From Pseudoalteromonas sp. MEBiC 03607 (GTDB taxonomy: Bacteria; Pseudomonadota; Gammaproteobacteria; Enterobacterales; Alteromonadaceae): a stretch of DNA of 64,000 bases. The notes beneath the pieces are model-generated. The model was not told the DNA's origin and did no database searches. It saw nothing but the letters and a program-made list of their open reading frames with translations. Each line of letters begins with the position of its first letter. The stretch's first letter is position 1. A program made the position numbers and the translations under genes. Location of the stretch: assembly GCF_004792295.1 (NCBI RefSeq), contig NZ_SRRY01000002.1, positions 186,001-250,000 on the forward strand, read 5' to 3'. Positions 18,716 to 28,592 of the stretch are shown one piece after another.

Positions 18716-20715
18716 TGACTTTTCAAGAACAAATTAAGCAAGGTATTCCAAGCGTATTGCCAGAGCCAAAACCGTATCCAAGTGATGCAAACCGTGCTCC
18801 AAAACGTAAAGACATTTTATCGGCTGATGAAAAGCAATTAGCGATTCGTAACGCATTGCGTTATTTCCCTAAAGAATGGCACAAAGAATTAGCCGCTGAA
18901 TTTGCCGCTGAGCTTAAGCAATTTGGCCGTATTTACATGTATCGTTTTAAGCCTAACTATGAACTTAAAGCGCGCTCAATCAGCGATTATCCGGCTAAAT
19001 GTGAGCAAGCTGCCGCTATCATGTTAATGATCGACAACAACCTTGATCCCGCAGTAGCACAGCACCCAGAAGAGCTTATCACTTACGGTGGTAACGGTGC
19101 GGTATTCCAAAACTGGGCGCAGTACTTATTAACCATGAAGTACTTAAGCGAAATGGAAGAAGATCAAACGCTTCATATGTATTCTGGTCACCCTATGGGA
19201 TTATTCCCATCATCAGTAGAAGCACCGCGCGTGGTTGTGACTAACGGTATGATGATCCCGAACTATTCAAAACCGGATGATTGGGAAAAATTCAATGCAC
19301 TGGGTGTAACTCAATACGGTCAAATGACTGCGGGTTCATTTATGTATATTGGCCCACAAGGTATTGTTCACGGAACAACTATTACGGTAATGAATGCATT
19401 CCGTAAAGTGCTTGAAAAAGGCGAATCACCAAAAGGTAAGATCTTCTTAACTGCTGGTTTAGGTGGTATGAGTGGTGCGCAGCCTAAAGCGGGTAACATT
19501 GCTAACTGTATAACCGTATGTGCTGAGGTTAACCCTAAGGCGGCTATTAAGCGTCACCAACAAGGTTGGGTTGATGAGCTAATCGATAACATGCCAGAGC
19601 TTGTTGAGCGTGTACGTACGGCTCAGCAAAATGAAGAAGTAGTTTCAATTGCCTTTATCGGGAACGTGGTTGATGTATGGGAAAGCTTCTTAGCAGAAGA
19701 TATTTTCATTCACTTAGGTTCAGACCAAACTTCACTTCATAACCCATGGTCAGGCGGTTACTACCCGGTTGATATCAGCTATGAAGAGTCAAATCGTTTA
19801 ATTCGTGAAGAGCCAGAAGTATTTAAAGAAAAAGTACAAGCGACACTTAAACGCCATGCTGATGCTGTTAACAAGCACACGGCAAAAGGCACTTACTTCT
19901 TTGATTACGGTAATGCGTTCTTGTTAGAAGCATCACGCGCTGGTGGCGATGTAATGGCCGACAATGGTATTGATTTTAAATACCCATCGTACGTACAAGA
20001 TATTCTTGGCCCGATGTGTTTTGACTACGGCTTTGGCCCGTTCCGCTGGGTATGTACCTCAGGTAAACCAGAAGATCTTGATAAAACAGATGCCATTGCT
20101 GCAGATGTTTTAAATAAAATCATGGCGGAGTCGCCTGAAGAGATCCAACAGCAAATGCAAGACAACATCACTTGGATTAAAGATGCGAAGCAAAACAAAC
20201 TCGTTGTTGGCTCGCAAGCTCGTATTCTATATGCAGACGCACAAGGCCGAGCTGAAATCGCTAAAGCCTTTAATGATGCCATTAACCGTGGCGAGATAGG
20301 GCCAGTTGTACTTGGGCGTGACCACCATGACGTAAGTGGTACGGACTCACCTTTCCGTGAAACATCAAACATTTATGATGGTAGCCGCTTCACAGCAGAC
20401 ATGGCGATTCACAATGTAATTGGTGATGGTTTCCGTGGTGCTACTTGGGTATCTATCCACAATGGTGGCGGTGTTGGCTGGGGCGAAGTGATCAACGGTG
20501 GTTTTGGTATGCTACTAGACGGTAGTGAAGCTGCCGAGCGTCGTTTGAAATCTATGCTATTATTTGATGTAAACAACGGTATTGCTCGTCGTAGTTGGGC
20601 GCGTAACGAAGAAGCTAATTTTGCGATTAAACGTGAAATGGCTCGTACCCCTAAACTTAAAGTGACCTTGTCTAATAACGTTGATGATGACGTTTTATCA
20701 AACTTAGATTTCTAA
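18715..20715 (+). CDS. hutU: Urocanate hydratase, long form
   Basis: Converts urocanate to 4-imidazolone-5-propionate using tightly bound NAD+. At 666 residues it is about 110 longer than the Pseudomonas/enteric enzyme (about 556) and matches the long urocanase type common in Bacteroidetes and some marine gammaproteobacteria. Visible blocks: ITYGGNGAVFQNWAQY, MYSGHPMGLFP, GLGGMSGAQPKAG, the active-site-type Cys region GPMCFDYGFGPFRWVCTSG and HNGGGVGWGEVINGG. Starts 1 nt inside the hutH stop. hutI and hutG are not adjacent, so the pathway must be completed elsewhere. Confidence 0.95.
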   Translation: MTFQEQIKQGIPSVLPEPKPYPSDANRAPKRKDILSADEKQLAIRNALRYFPKEWHKELAAEFAAELKQFGRIYMYRFKPNYELKARSISDYPAKCEQAAAIMLMIDNNLDPAVAQHPEELITYGGNGAVFQNWAQYLLTMKYLSEMEEDQTLHMYSGHPMGLFPSSVEAPRVVVTNGMMIPNYSKPDDWEKFNALGVTQYGQMTAGSFMYIGPQGIVHGTTITVMNAFRKVLEKGESPKGKIFLTAGLGGMSGAQPKAGNIANCITVCAEVNPKAAIKRHQQGWVDELIDNMPELVERVRTAQQNEEVVSIAFIGNVVDVWESFLAEDIFIHLGSDQTSLHNPWSGGYYPVDISYEESNRLIREEPEVFKEKVQATLKRHADAVNKHTAKGTYFFDYGNAFLLEASRAGGDVMADNGIDFKYPSYVQDILGPMCFDYGFGPFRWVCTSGKPEDLDKTDAIAADVLNKIMAESPEEIQQQMQDNITWIKDAKQNKLVVGSQARILYADAQGRAEIAKAFNDAINRGEIGPVVLGRDHHDVSGTDSPFRETSNIYDGSRFTADMAIHNVIGDGFRGATWVSIHNGGGVGWGEVINGGFGMLLDGSEAAERRLKSMLLFDVNNGIARRSWARNEEANFAIKREMARTPKLKVTLSNNVDDDVLSNLDF

Positions 20716-20732
20716 TTTTGCATAAAATACTA

Positions 20733-20766
20733 AACCAGCTCGTTTTTGATTAAAAACGGGCTGGTT
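20733..20766 (+). terminator. Hairpin between hutU and convergent response-regulator gene
   Basis: Long stem aaccagc...gctggtt continued inward by cgttttt/aaaaacg around GATT. No T tract after it; it overlaps the stop of the minus-strand gene, so it may serve both directions. Confidence 0.65.
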
Positions 20767-21988
20767 ATAGTGTTTGCAGTAATGCTTTATCAACTGCCTT
20801 TAACAAAGAAGACTTTGTGGAAGGTTTGGTAATGTAGGCAGTTAAGCCAAGGGTTGCCCACTTGCGAATGATCTCTTTATTTTTGTTGGCACTAATTGCA
20901 ACAATTGGCAGGTTTTTGCAATTTGGGATACTGCGTAAGTTTTTAGTTGTGTTATACCCATCTAAATTAGGCATGAATAAATCTAGTAACACGAGTGAAA
21001 AGCGCTGTTTTTTCAGTTTTTTTATTGCATCTAGCCCGCTTTCAACACTGACGACCTGATATCCCTCTCCAATCAAAATCCTCGATACCATTTCCCTGTA
21101 AAATTCGTTGTCTTCTACCACCATAATTTTTATATCGCTCTTTTTTTGTGGCGTCTCAGAGAGGGTACTATGCTGTTCTGATGGAATGGGAGAAGGTTTA
21201 TCTTTCATTTCAGCAGTTTTATTTTTTGTTTCTTGAACGGTTTCAGCTGTGTCAGAATTATCTTTTTCATTTAATAACGCAGCAAGTTCAGCAAGAGAAA
21301 AGCGTCTTTCTTGTAACCTCTTTTTAAGCTCCTCAGCTACTTTTTCAAGCTGAGACTCTAAAGAGTCGATTAACGGTGACAGGTGCTCTTTTTGTAGGTC
21401 TTGTAGTAATTGGTCTTGTAAGACATTTATACCCTTATGATTATTCAGCTTTTCACGGGCATTATTTAAAGTCTCAGTGGCTTGACTGCGATAACTAGCA
21501 GCTTCATCAATTAAGTTTTTTAAATCGTCGTCAATTTTACCAAAGTGTTCATCTCTGAGTTTATTGACTTCAGTTTGGCTTTGAGTTCGTTTTAGCGCGT
21601 TATGTAAAATCATCTTAAAGCGATAATTTTCGTACATAGGTTTATAAACAAAGTAATCAGAAAAAATACCCTTAATACAACATTTAAAAGCGATCCCTGA
21701 CTCTTTATTTTCGCATAGTAGAATATTTTCGTGCGGATAATTTAATAATCCAGACTCAGCAAGTAATTTATAACTTTCAATGCTTTTTGAGACACTCTCT
21801 CTGGCAAGAATAATGAGCTTTGGCTCTGTGGTAGCGATAACCTCTTCAGCATCTTTATGGCTTGTTAGTGTTCTAAATTCATCAACTTGAGAAGAAAGTA
21901 CTTCTACTGCACCAGCTAACTCTGTAGGTTTGTCACATAAAATGATAACTTTTGGTCTTCTTTGCGCGTGGTCGACTTTTATTTGCAT
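20765..21988 (-). CDS. Response regulator: pseudoreceiver, coiled coil, C-terminal receiver
   Basis: 407 residues. Residues about 12-135 have receiver-like beta/alpha layout (KVIILCDKPTELAG ... LIILARESV) but Ala/Arg stand where the phospho-Asp should be, so this is a pseudoreceiver. Residues about 140-255 are a long charged coiled coil. Residues about 285-405 form a canonical receiver: MVVEDNEFYREMVSRIL, phospho-Asp in VLLDLFMPNLDGY, AISAN and YITKPS. No DNA-binding or enzymatic output domain, so it probably acts by protein contact. Third gene of a minus-strand operon with the REC-EAL protein (26 bp upstream) and hybrid kinase. Confidence 0.88.
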   Translation of the reverse strand: MQIKVDHAQRRPKVIILCDKPTELAGAVEVLSSQVDEFRTLTSHKDAEEVIATTEPKLIILARESVSKSIESYKLLAESGLLNYPHENILLCENKESGIAFKCCIKGIFSDYFVYKPMYENYRFKMILHNALKRTQSQTEVNKLRDEHFGKIDDDLKNLIDEAASYRSQATETLNNAREKLNNHKGINVLQDQLLQDLQKEHLSPLIDSLESQLEKVAEELKKRLQERRFSLAELAALLNEKDNSDTAETVQETKNKTAEMKDKPSPIPSEQHSTLSETPQKKSDIKIMVVEDNEFYREMVSRILIGEGYQVVSVESGLDAIKKLKKQRFSLVLLDLFMPNLDGYNTTKNLRSIPNCKNLPIVAISANKNKEIIRKWATLGLTAYITKPSTKSSLLKAVDKALLQTL

Positions 21989-22014
21989 TGATAGTGGCTC
22001 ATTTACTAGTCGTT

Positions 22015-23220
22015 TTATAAAGAATTTGAGTAAGTAACTTCTTTATTTTGCTGAAATAGTTGTAAAAACTCAGTTTGAGTGCATGGCTTAAAGTAATAAA
22101 ACCCCTGAATTGACTTAACACCAAGGTTTTTTATCAATAGAAGATCTTCAAACTTCTCAACACCTTCGGCTACAATATCTAAACCGAGTTTATGGGCGAT
22201 TTCACAGGTACTTACTACTATTGCTTTTTTACTTGGATCTTCGGCACTTCCGTTGACAAAACAGCGATCAATTTTGAGTTCATCAAAGGGAAGCTCATTA
22301 AGTTGCTTCATTGAAGAATAGCCTGTTCCAAAATCATCAATTGATAATTTAAAGCCTTTTAGTTTAAACCGTAAAAGAACATCCAACGAAGAACGTATAT
22401 TGTTAATAATATTACTTTCCGTTAGCTCTAGGGTGATCTGTGAAGTGGGCATGGAAGCATCGGTGCATATGCGCTCAAGTTTTTCAGGAAGACTAACATC
22501 ACTGAGTTCATTGGCACTAATATTAATACTAAATTGAAGGTTCGATAATAAGGTTCTGTTGATAGACCAAAATTCTACAGTTTGTTTTAAGAGTTGCTTG
22601 GTGAGCTCAGCTGTATGATTTGCACTTTCTAGTGTCTCAATAAAGTAGAATGGTGAAACAATACCATTTTGTGGGTGATTCCATCTCGCAAGCGTCTCAA
22701 CACCAATAATCTTCTCAGTTCTACTACATACTTTAGGCTGGAAGTAAGCGATATATTCGTGTTTATAAAGTGCGTTGATTATCTCTTCACTTGGATAAGT
22801 GATATCTTTCTTTTGTGAAGGGGGAGCTTTATTAAACTGACATAGTGCTTTATATAACTCTGCCAACTTACTAACTGATAATGGTTTTTCAATGCATGAT
22901 ATAATATTCAAGCCGTGCAGGGAGGCGAGTGAAGCGGCATTTTTAAGAAAAAGGCTGTTCTCACCACTTAATAGAGCTAACGGTTGCTGAAGGTTTAACT
23001 CGCTTAGCTTTCTTAGCATTTCTACACCATCAATAGAAGGCATATTCATGTCTAATAAGATTAGAGAAGCTTGATGGATCTCGGGGCTTGATAAAGCCTT
23101 ATAACCGCAATCAAAACCAATGAATTTACACGGTGTTTGATTAGAAATTAGAAACTCTAATTGCGTTAATACAAGTTGACTATCGTCGATGGCTAGAATC
23201 AAAGGAGGTTGCTCCAACAT
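22015..23220 (-). CDS. Receiver-EAL response regulator (c-di-GMP phosphodiesterase)
   Basis: 401 residues. Receiver (about 5-125) with AIDDSQLVLTQ and phospho-Asp in LILLDMNMPSIDGV; EAL domain (about 145-390) with VETLARW (ETL variant), INISANE, LELTESNI, SIDDFGTGYSSM, LKIDRCFV, VAEGVEKFE and IQGFYYFKP, i.e. all known metal and c-di-GMP ligands. Layout as in RocR/PvrR-type proteins, whose PDE activity is tuned by phosphorylation. Lies 20 bp after the hybrid kinase gene, which is the likely phosphodonor. Confidence 0.93.
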   Translation of the reverse strand: MLEQPPLILAIDDSQLVLTQLEFLISNQTPCKFIGFDCGYKALSSPEIHQASLILLDMNMPSIDGVEMLRKLSELNLQQPLALLSGENSLFLKNAASLASLHGLNIISCIEKPLSVSKLAELYKALCQFNKAPPSQKKDITYPSEEIINALYKHEYIAYFQPKVCSRTEKIIGVETLARWNHPQNGIVSPFYFIETLESANHTAELTKQLLKQTVEFWSINRTLLSNLQFSINISANELSDVSLPEKLERICTDASMPTSQITLELTESNIINNIRSSLDVLLRFKLKGFKLSIDDFGTGYSSMKQLNELPFDELKIDRCFVNGSAEDPSKKAIVVSTCEIAHKLGLDIVAEGVEKFEDLLLIKNLGVKSIQGFYYFKPCTQTEFLQLFQQNKEVTYSNSL

Positions 23221-23240
23221 ACGTTCTACCCTTGGGTGTC

Positions 23241-26200
23241 TTAATTAGTATTAATTAGTATAGATGTAATTTCATCTTGTGCACTCCTGAACAGCATTTT
23301 ACACTGCTTAATTAACATTTCGATTTCTTGTAATGATCCTTTCTGACTCACCTCTTCTAATTCTTGAAGTGTGTCAGCTAGTTGGTTGCTCCCTACCGTT
23401 TTAGCAGAAGTTTTTAGCTGATGGGCAATATCTTTAATATTATTAGGCTCATCAAGATTCAACTGGTTAATTAGCTTCTCTGAGTCGCTAACAAATTTCT
23501 CTAGAAACAATTTTTGTAGGCTTTTATCTGTTCCTACATAGTTTTCTAGCACGTCTAATTGTATAAAAGGAGCTTTGTTTCTAGACTCAGTTTGTAACTT
23601 GCTAATTTGAGATGCTTGATCTTCCTTCTCAATTGGTTGTGTCGATTTACCATTTAACCAACGTTTTAATTTTTTATTCAATTCTTGCAGTAATATTGGC
23701 TTCGCTAAATAGTCATTCATGCCACACGCCAAGCAAATTTGCTCTTCGCCATCTAAAGCATTAGCAGTTGCGGCGATAATTGGTAATGCAGGCAGGTTAT
23801 TTTGCTTTTCAATGATGCGCCTTTGTTTTGTGAACTCATAACCATCCATCACTGGCATATGGCAATCAGAAATAATTAGCGCAAAATCAAATTGCTCTAG
23901 CAATTGCAGTGCTATTTTGCCGTTGTCTGCAATGACGCATTGAAAGCCCAGAGTTGCTAACTGGCGTTTAAATAAGTCTTGATTATAAACATTGTCTTCA
24001 ACAACAAGTATTAGCTCTTGCAAGCGCTCAGCCTCTTTAATACTTGGTAGTGACATTGCTGAGTTTAAGCTTCGGGAGTCTTCATTTTCTTTAGCGATGA
24101 TATTTTCTAATTGTGCTATGTGTGTACTCACCTTTGAGGCATAGTATGGGTATAAAGGCAGACTAGAGATATTAACATTGCTTGGTTTAGGTAATTTATC
24201 TTGGTTATTATCAAGTAAGATATAATGGCAACGACTACCATCTATGAATACGTCTTTGCCTTCTGTAGTAAGCTGCTGGAAAGACTCTGCAGTGATAATA
24301 AGATAGTCATATCTTTGACTATCGACTAGTTGCGCATTGAATAATTCTCTTGGGATCACTTCGCAATTAGCTTGCAGTCTAGTGAGGTGAGCATTTAAGT
24401 CGGTTTCAAACTTATCTTCATCACCGACAACGGCAATTTTTATTTCTGTAAGCTTGAACGAAAAGTCTGCGACTTCTTGCTGCGCATTAAGTGGTAACTT
24501 TACAACAAACTGGCTACCAACACCTTCGAGACTTTGACAATCAATTTCACCCTGCATCATGCCAACCAGTTTGTTGGTGATAGATAACCCTAAACCTGTG
24601 CCGCCATATTGGCGCTGAATGCTGTTATCTGCTTGTTCAAAAGGTGTAAAAAGTTTATCTACTTGTTGATTCGACATGCCTTTACCATTGTCTTTTACAC
24701 CGATTAAATAGAAGCCTGGCTGCTCACTTGGCGTTATAGACACTTCTATTAACCCAGATAAAGTCGCTGTTGTTTTAGTAAATTTAAGCGCATTTCCTAC
24801 TAGGTTAAGTAAAATTTGTCTTAGCCTTACAGGGTCACCTAGCTGTTTAATTGCTAATTCAGAAGAAAAGTAAAAGGCTAACTTTAATTTTTTATTATTA
24901 GCTTGGTAGGCCAGCAGCTCAGCTAACTCTTTAATTATGTCTAGCCAATCAAATGCTAAGTATTCTAATTGCATTTTACCCGCTTCAATTTTAGAAAAGT
25001 CTAAAATATCATTGATTATACGAAGTAAAATTAATGCTGAGCTTTTCGCTACATGTGCTAAATGTTGTTGTTCAGGGTCTAAATGTGACTCACCCAACAT
25101 ATCCAACATTCCAATTACGCCATTCATAGGTGTCCTAATTTCATGGCTCATGGTTGCTAAGAAACGTGATTTAGCTTCACTTGCTAATTCTGCATTCACT
25201 TTAGCAGCTTGTAACTCTTTAGCTGAATTTATATTACTGGTTATATTCGTTTGGTAAATTAAGGTGTATTTTCCCGAATCAGTGGCAATATTCTTTAATA
25301 AGATTTCAAACCAATACTCAAAAGAGTCAACGAGATACTTGCATTTTAATTCGCAGCAATATTCTTCTGCTGCAGAACTGCTATGTAACATATCTAGTAA
25401 TTCATCTTTTTCAACTAAAGGTAAATTTTTAATAATATTTAGTACGTTATCTCCTTTTGATATTTCAACCCCCATGAATGTAGCTGTATTAACTTGGCTC
25501 GTAACAAGCGGATCAGGGTAAAGGTTTTTCATCGTAATTTCTTGCTCACTATTAAGCATAATTATCGAAGCCGGAAAAGCATTTATTGCTTCTTGTAGCA
25601 GCTTCTCTGTAGAGCGTTTAATTGTCAGTAGTTTTTGTGTCTCTTTTCTTTCTTTTTCAGCTTCACTCATTTTGTTAAGAGCTTCTTTGCGAGCTGAGTC
25701 TAATTCAAGCTGGATCCTTTTTTGTTTTTCGGACTCGTAAACTTGAGTCGTTGTCTCTTTTACAACACCAACTAATGTGTATGTTTGAGAGCTTTCTTTG
25801 AAGCGTATTTTTGAAACAAGGTTGAAGTGTCTTGTTTGACGTTCTGCAAGCGTTAACTGTAACTCAGAGGTTTGCATTAAATTTTGGTTTTTTAATTGGT
25901 TAATAATTTTGTTTCGCTGAGTTTGATCAAAACGCTTTAGGATAGCTTTTATTTTTACGAATTCAGTATCTAAAGGAAGATTGAATAAGTTTCTAAATCC
26001 TTCAGATGTATTTACCCATTTTGTCTCTATGTCTACTTCAAAACTGCCAATAGAAGCGAGCTGTTCGGAAGCACTCATAAATAGCTGTCTTGTTTTTATA
26101 TTGTCTTGTGCGAGTATTGCTTGTTTTCTATTTTTTTGTTGTGACTTATTACTTACATATAGGATTAGTAGAAATAAGAAAAACAACGAACTAACTTGCC

Positions 26201-27902
26201 AGATAAATTTACTTTGAATGGTAGATAAAAACGCATTTTTATTTTTTGAGCTTTCATATGAGTAGCTCCCTAAATTTAGCTCTTGATCCCATACATATGC
26301 ACTGAGTAGCTCTGATTTATCATATTGATTAGAATTGTTGTTTATCAGGCTTTTAAATGAAAGTAAGTCGTCTTCTACAAAGTAACCAGCTCTGGGCATA
26401 TTTTCTAATGTGATTATTTTCTCTCGCGCTTTAGCTATCAAATGGTTAAGACTCACCTCATAGACTATGAGTGTATTAGTTAATCCACTTTGCGAGATTT
26501 TTAAACCTGCGATGAGGTAAATAACACCATTTGCAGGTGTCTCAATTGCTTTTGAAATAATTCGACCTTCATTGATAGCTTCACGCTCAGATTGGATGAT
26601 ACTTTGCAGGTTCATACTATTTAGAAATTGAAGATCACGGGGCTCATCTAGATCCATATCGTTAAAATCTAGATGATTTTGATGTTGTATGGAGGAAAGT
26701 GCGCTCAACATTTGATTGGCTTTCTGCTTTTGCCAAAGTTGGTCAAATGTATAGATATTATCTATCGCTTGAAGGTTTAGGTTTCTTAATATCTCAATGT
26801 TTGATTGATATTTTAAAAGTTTTTGACTTGCATAGTGTTCAACAAACAAAACAGAGGTTATTCCCACAAAGGTAATAATAAGTTGAATTGTGGTTGCAGT
26901 ACTGTAGTTTAAACGCTTGTCCTTGCTTAGCGATAATAGCCGAATAATCATACATATTGAAGCAACACATAATATCCCGCCAATAACGGCAAAGCAAAGT
27001 GCAAGCAAAGTCTTTTCTTCACCTTGCGTCTTCAATTTTTGTGCACTCAACCGCATTTCAGAGATGATGGTATTACTGTGTTCTATAAGCTCATTCAAAT
27101 AAGCTGTACTGATATCCCACCATTCAAACTTGGTGATTTTTCCAGTTGCTTTGCCTTGAGATAGTGAGTTGATTAAATTTTCTATTAATAGCTTGTTTTG
27201 ATTATTGTAGATATTAGCATCTTGGTCATTAAATAAATTTTTAATCAATGAATTATGTTGAGAATGAAGATTAAGTGCTTCTCGTAAGACTACTAATTTA
27301 ACTTGTTCATCTTCAGATGTTATGTATCTTGCAACTTTTGCTCTGAGCTGCCCACCTAATTCAATTGCTCTTAGTAAAGTGTATAAATCTAACGCTTCAA
27401 GGTTATTATCATTACTTTGGCGAATAAAAAACTGCTGCTCGGCTTCAACAATTCGTACTTTTTTTAATAGCAGGGTAATTAAAACCGAGTAGCTTTTAAA
27501 AATACTTTCTTTGCTTTTACTTGCTAGTTGGTTTTCATTTCTAATAGACCTTATGTCATTTTCAACTTGCGTCGCAAACTCCTTAAAATAATCTGACTGA
27601 TCGGCCGCTTTCACATCATCAATGCTAAAATTAGTTGCCTTGATATAGGTGTTAAGTCGCTCTAAATAATTCTTTTCACCCTTTAACCCAGTTGACATTC
27701 CGCGTTCACGTTGCAGGGAAAAAATAAGGTTATTTACTTTAGCTAGCCCTTCAAGGTTGACAATGTATTGATTAAGGCTTTTGTTAAAGACCTTTTGTTG
27801 GTTGTACTCGTTAATTTCGACATAAAAGAGTGATATGCCAATAATTGATAAAAGAAAGTACAGAATGAACTTAATAAAATAATTCACATCAGGTCCTAAC
27901 AA
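23241..27902 (-). CDS. Hybrid sensor histidine kinase with NIT sensor, receiver and Hpt domains
   Basis: 1553 residues. TM1 about 10-30; periplasmic NIT (nitrate/nitrite-type) domain about 45-300 with SLQRERGMSTGLKG near residue 62; TM2 and TM3 about 302-355; a second periplasmic segment about 357-570; TM4 about 573-592. Then a PAS-like region about 610-730, a second PAS-like region about 775-900, HisKA with MSHEIRTPMNGVIGML (His near 921), HATPase with NALKFTK, DNGKGM and GGTGLGLSI, a degenerate receiver (about 1140-1260), a receiver with SDCHMPVMDGYE (Asp near 1344) and an Hpt domain with IAHQLKTSA (His near 1491). A complete phosphorelay feeding the two downstream response regulators is the likely role. 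The ligand may be nitrate/nitrite, from the NIT domain only. Confidence 0.93.
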   Translation of the reverse strand: MLGPDVNYFIKFILYFLLSIIGISLFYVEINEYNQQKVFNKSLNQYIVNLEGLAKVNNLIFSLQRERGMSTGLKGEKNYLERLNTYIKATNFSIDDVKAADQSDYFKEFATQVENDIRSIRNENQLASKSKESIFKSYSVLITLLLKKVRIVEAEQQFFIRQSNDNNLEALDLYTLLRAIELGGQLRAKVARYITSEDEQVKLVVLREALNLHSQHNSLIKNLFNDQDANIYNNQNKLLIENLINSLSQGKATGKITKFEWWDISTAYLNELIEHSNTIISEMRLSAQKLKTQGEEKTLLALCFAVIGGILCVASICMIIRLLSLSKDKRLNYSTATTIQLIITFVGITSVLFVEHYASQKLLKYQSNIEILRNLNLQAIDNIYTFDQLWQKQKANQMLSALSSIQHQNHLDFNDMDLDEPRDLQFLNSMNLQSIIQSEREAINEGRIISKAIETPANGVIYLIAGLKISQSGLTNTLIVYEVSLNHLIAKAREKIITLENMPRAGYFVEDDLLSFKSLINNNSNQYDKSELLSAYVWDQELNLGSYSYESSKNKNAFLSTIQSKFIWQVSSLFFLFLLILYVSNKSQQKNRKQAILAQDNIKTRQLFMSASEQLASIGSFEVDIETKWVNTSEGFRNLFNLPLDTEFVKIKAILKRFDQTQRNKIINQLKNQNLMQTSELQLTLAERQTRHFNLVSKIRFKESSQTYTLVGVVKETTTQVYESEKQKRIQLELDSARKEALNKMSEAEKERKETQKLLTIKRSTEKLLQEAINAFPASIIMLNSEQEITMKNLYPDPLVTSQVNTATFMGVEISKGDNVLNIIKNLPLVEKDELLDMLHSSSAAEEYCCELKCKYLVDSFEYWFEILLKNIATDSGKYTLIYQTNITSNINSAKELQAAKVNAELASEAKSRFLATMSHEIRTPMNGVIGMLDMLGESHLDPEQQHLAHVAKSSALILLRIINDILDFSKIEAGKMQLEYLAFDWLDIIKELAELLAYQANNKKLKLAFYFSSELAIKQLGDPVRLRQILLNLVGNALKFTKTTATLSGLIEVSITPSEQPGFYLIGVKDNGKGMSNQQVDKLFTPFEQADNSIQRQYGGTGLGLSITNKLVGMMQGEIDCQSLEGVGSQFVVKLPLNAQQEVADFSFKLTEIKIAVVGDEDKFETDLNAHLTRLQANCEVIPRELFNAQLVDSQRYDYLIITAESFQQLTTEGKDVFIDGSRCHYILLDNNQDKLPKPSNVNISSLPLYPYYASKVSTHIAQLENIIAKENEDSRSLNSAMSLPSIKEAERLQELILVVEDNVYNQDLFKRQLATLGFQCVIADNGKIALQLLEQFDFALIISDCHMPVMDGYEFTKQRRIIEKQNNLPALPIIAATANALDGEEQICLACGMNDYLAKPILLQELNKKLKRWLNGKSTQPIEKEDQASQISKLQTESRNKAPFIQLDVLENYVGTDKSLQKLFLEKFVSDSEKLINQLNLDEPNNIKDIAHQLKTSAKTVGSNQLADTLQELEEVSQKGSLQEIEMLIKQCKMLFRSAQDEITSILINTN

Positions 27903-27956
27903 AAACGGTTAATGGAAACTATAGTTTATTAATACAATCTGTCTAATGGCGAGAAA

Positions 27957-28439
27957 ATGAAGGTTCCAATACAACCTGAAAATGAAACTTTGAGGCTTGA
28001 ATATCTGAATTCGTTAAATTTGTTAGATTCAGAAGAAAATGTTGATATAGATCGAATTACAGATTTTATAGCTAAACTGTTTTGTGTTCCGATCGCATTA
28101 GTTAGTATTGTAGATTCGCACCGTCAATGGTTTAAATCTAAAGTAGGGCTGGATGTTTGCGAAACCCCTCGTGATATATCATTTTGTGGTCATGCAATCC
28201 TTGATACTAAACCCTTGATAGTTACTAATGCTCTATTTGATGAACGTTTTTTAGATAATCCGCTTGTTACTGGGGAGCCTTATATCCGCTTTTATGCCGG
28301 AGCACCTTTGATTGCTAAGACTGGTGTTATACTTGGGACACTTTGTATTATTGATACACAGCCAAGAGATTTTTCTGAAAATGATACTCAAATTTTAGTC
28401 AAACTAGCATCAGATGTAATGCAACTAATTGAAAATTAA
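27957..28439 (+). CDS. GAF-domain protein
   Basis: 160 residues, essentially one GAF domain (VDIDRITDFIAKLFCVPIALVSIVD through GTLCIIDTQPRDFSEND) of the kind found N-terminal to GGDEF or histidine kinase modules, but here standing alone. FCGHAI and a conserved Cys (DVCETP) resemble free-methionine-sulfoxide-reductase-like or phytochrome-type GAFs; ligand unknown. Divergent from the hybrid kinase gene (about 55 bp between starts), so it may share a regulatory region and act in the same pathway (inference). Confidence 0.85.
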   Translation: MKVPIQPENETLRLEYLNSLNLLDSEENVDIDRITDFIAKLFCVPIALVSIVDSHRQWFKSKVGLDVCETPRDISFCGHAILDTKPLIVTNALFDERFLDNPLVTGEPYIRFYAGAPLIAKTGVILGTLCIIDTQPRDFSENDTQILVKLASDVMQLIEN

Positions 28440-28592
28440 TTATCTTTATTGTTTTTCGTCGTAAATTGTTTTCTAATCTGTATCAATCACATAGATTATA
28501 CTGAATGTCAGTATAAACTTTTTTATTACCTAAAATTAATTTTTAGCGCATTGTTAAACGCCGTTTTATAACACAATAATAAGGAGCATATA

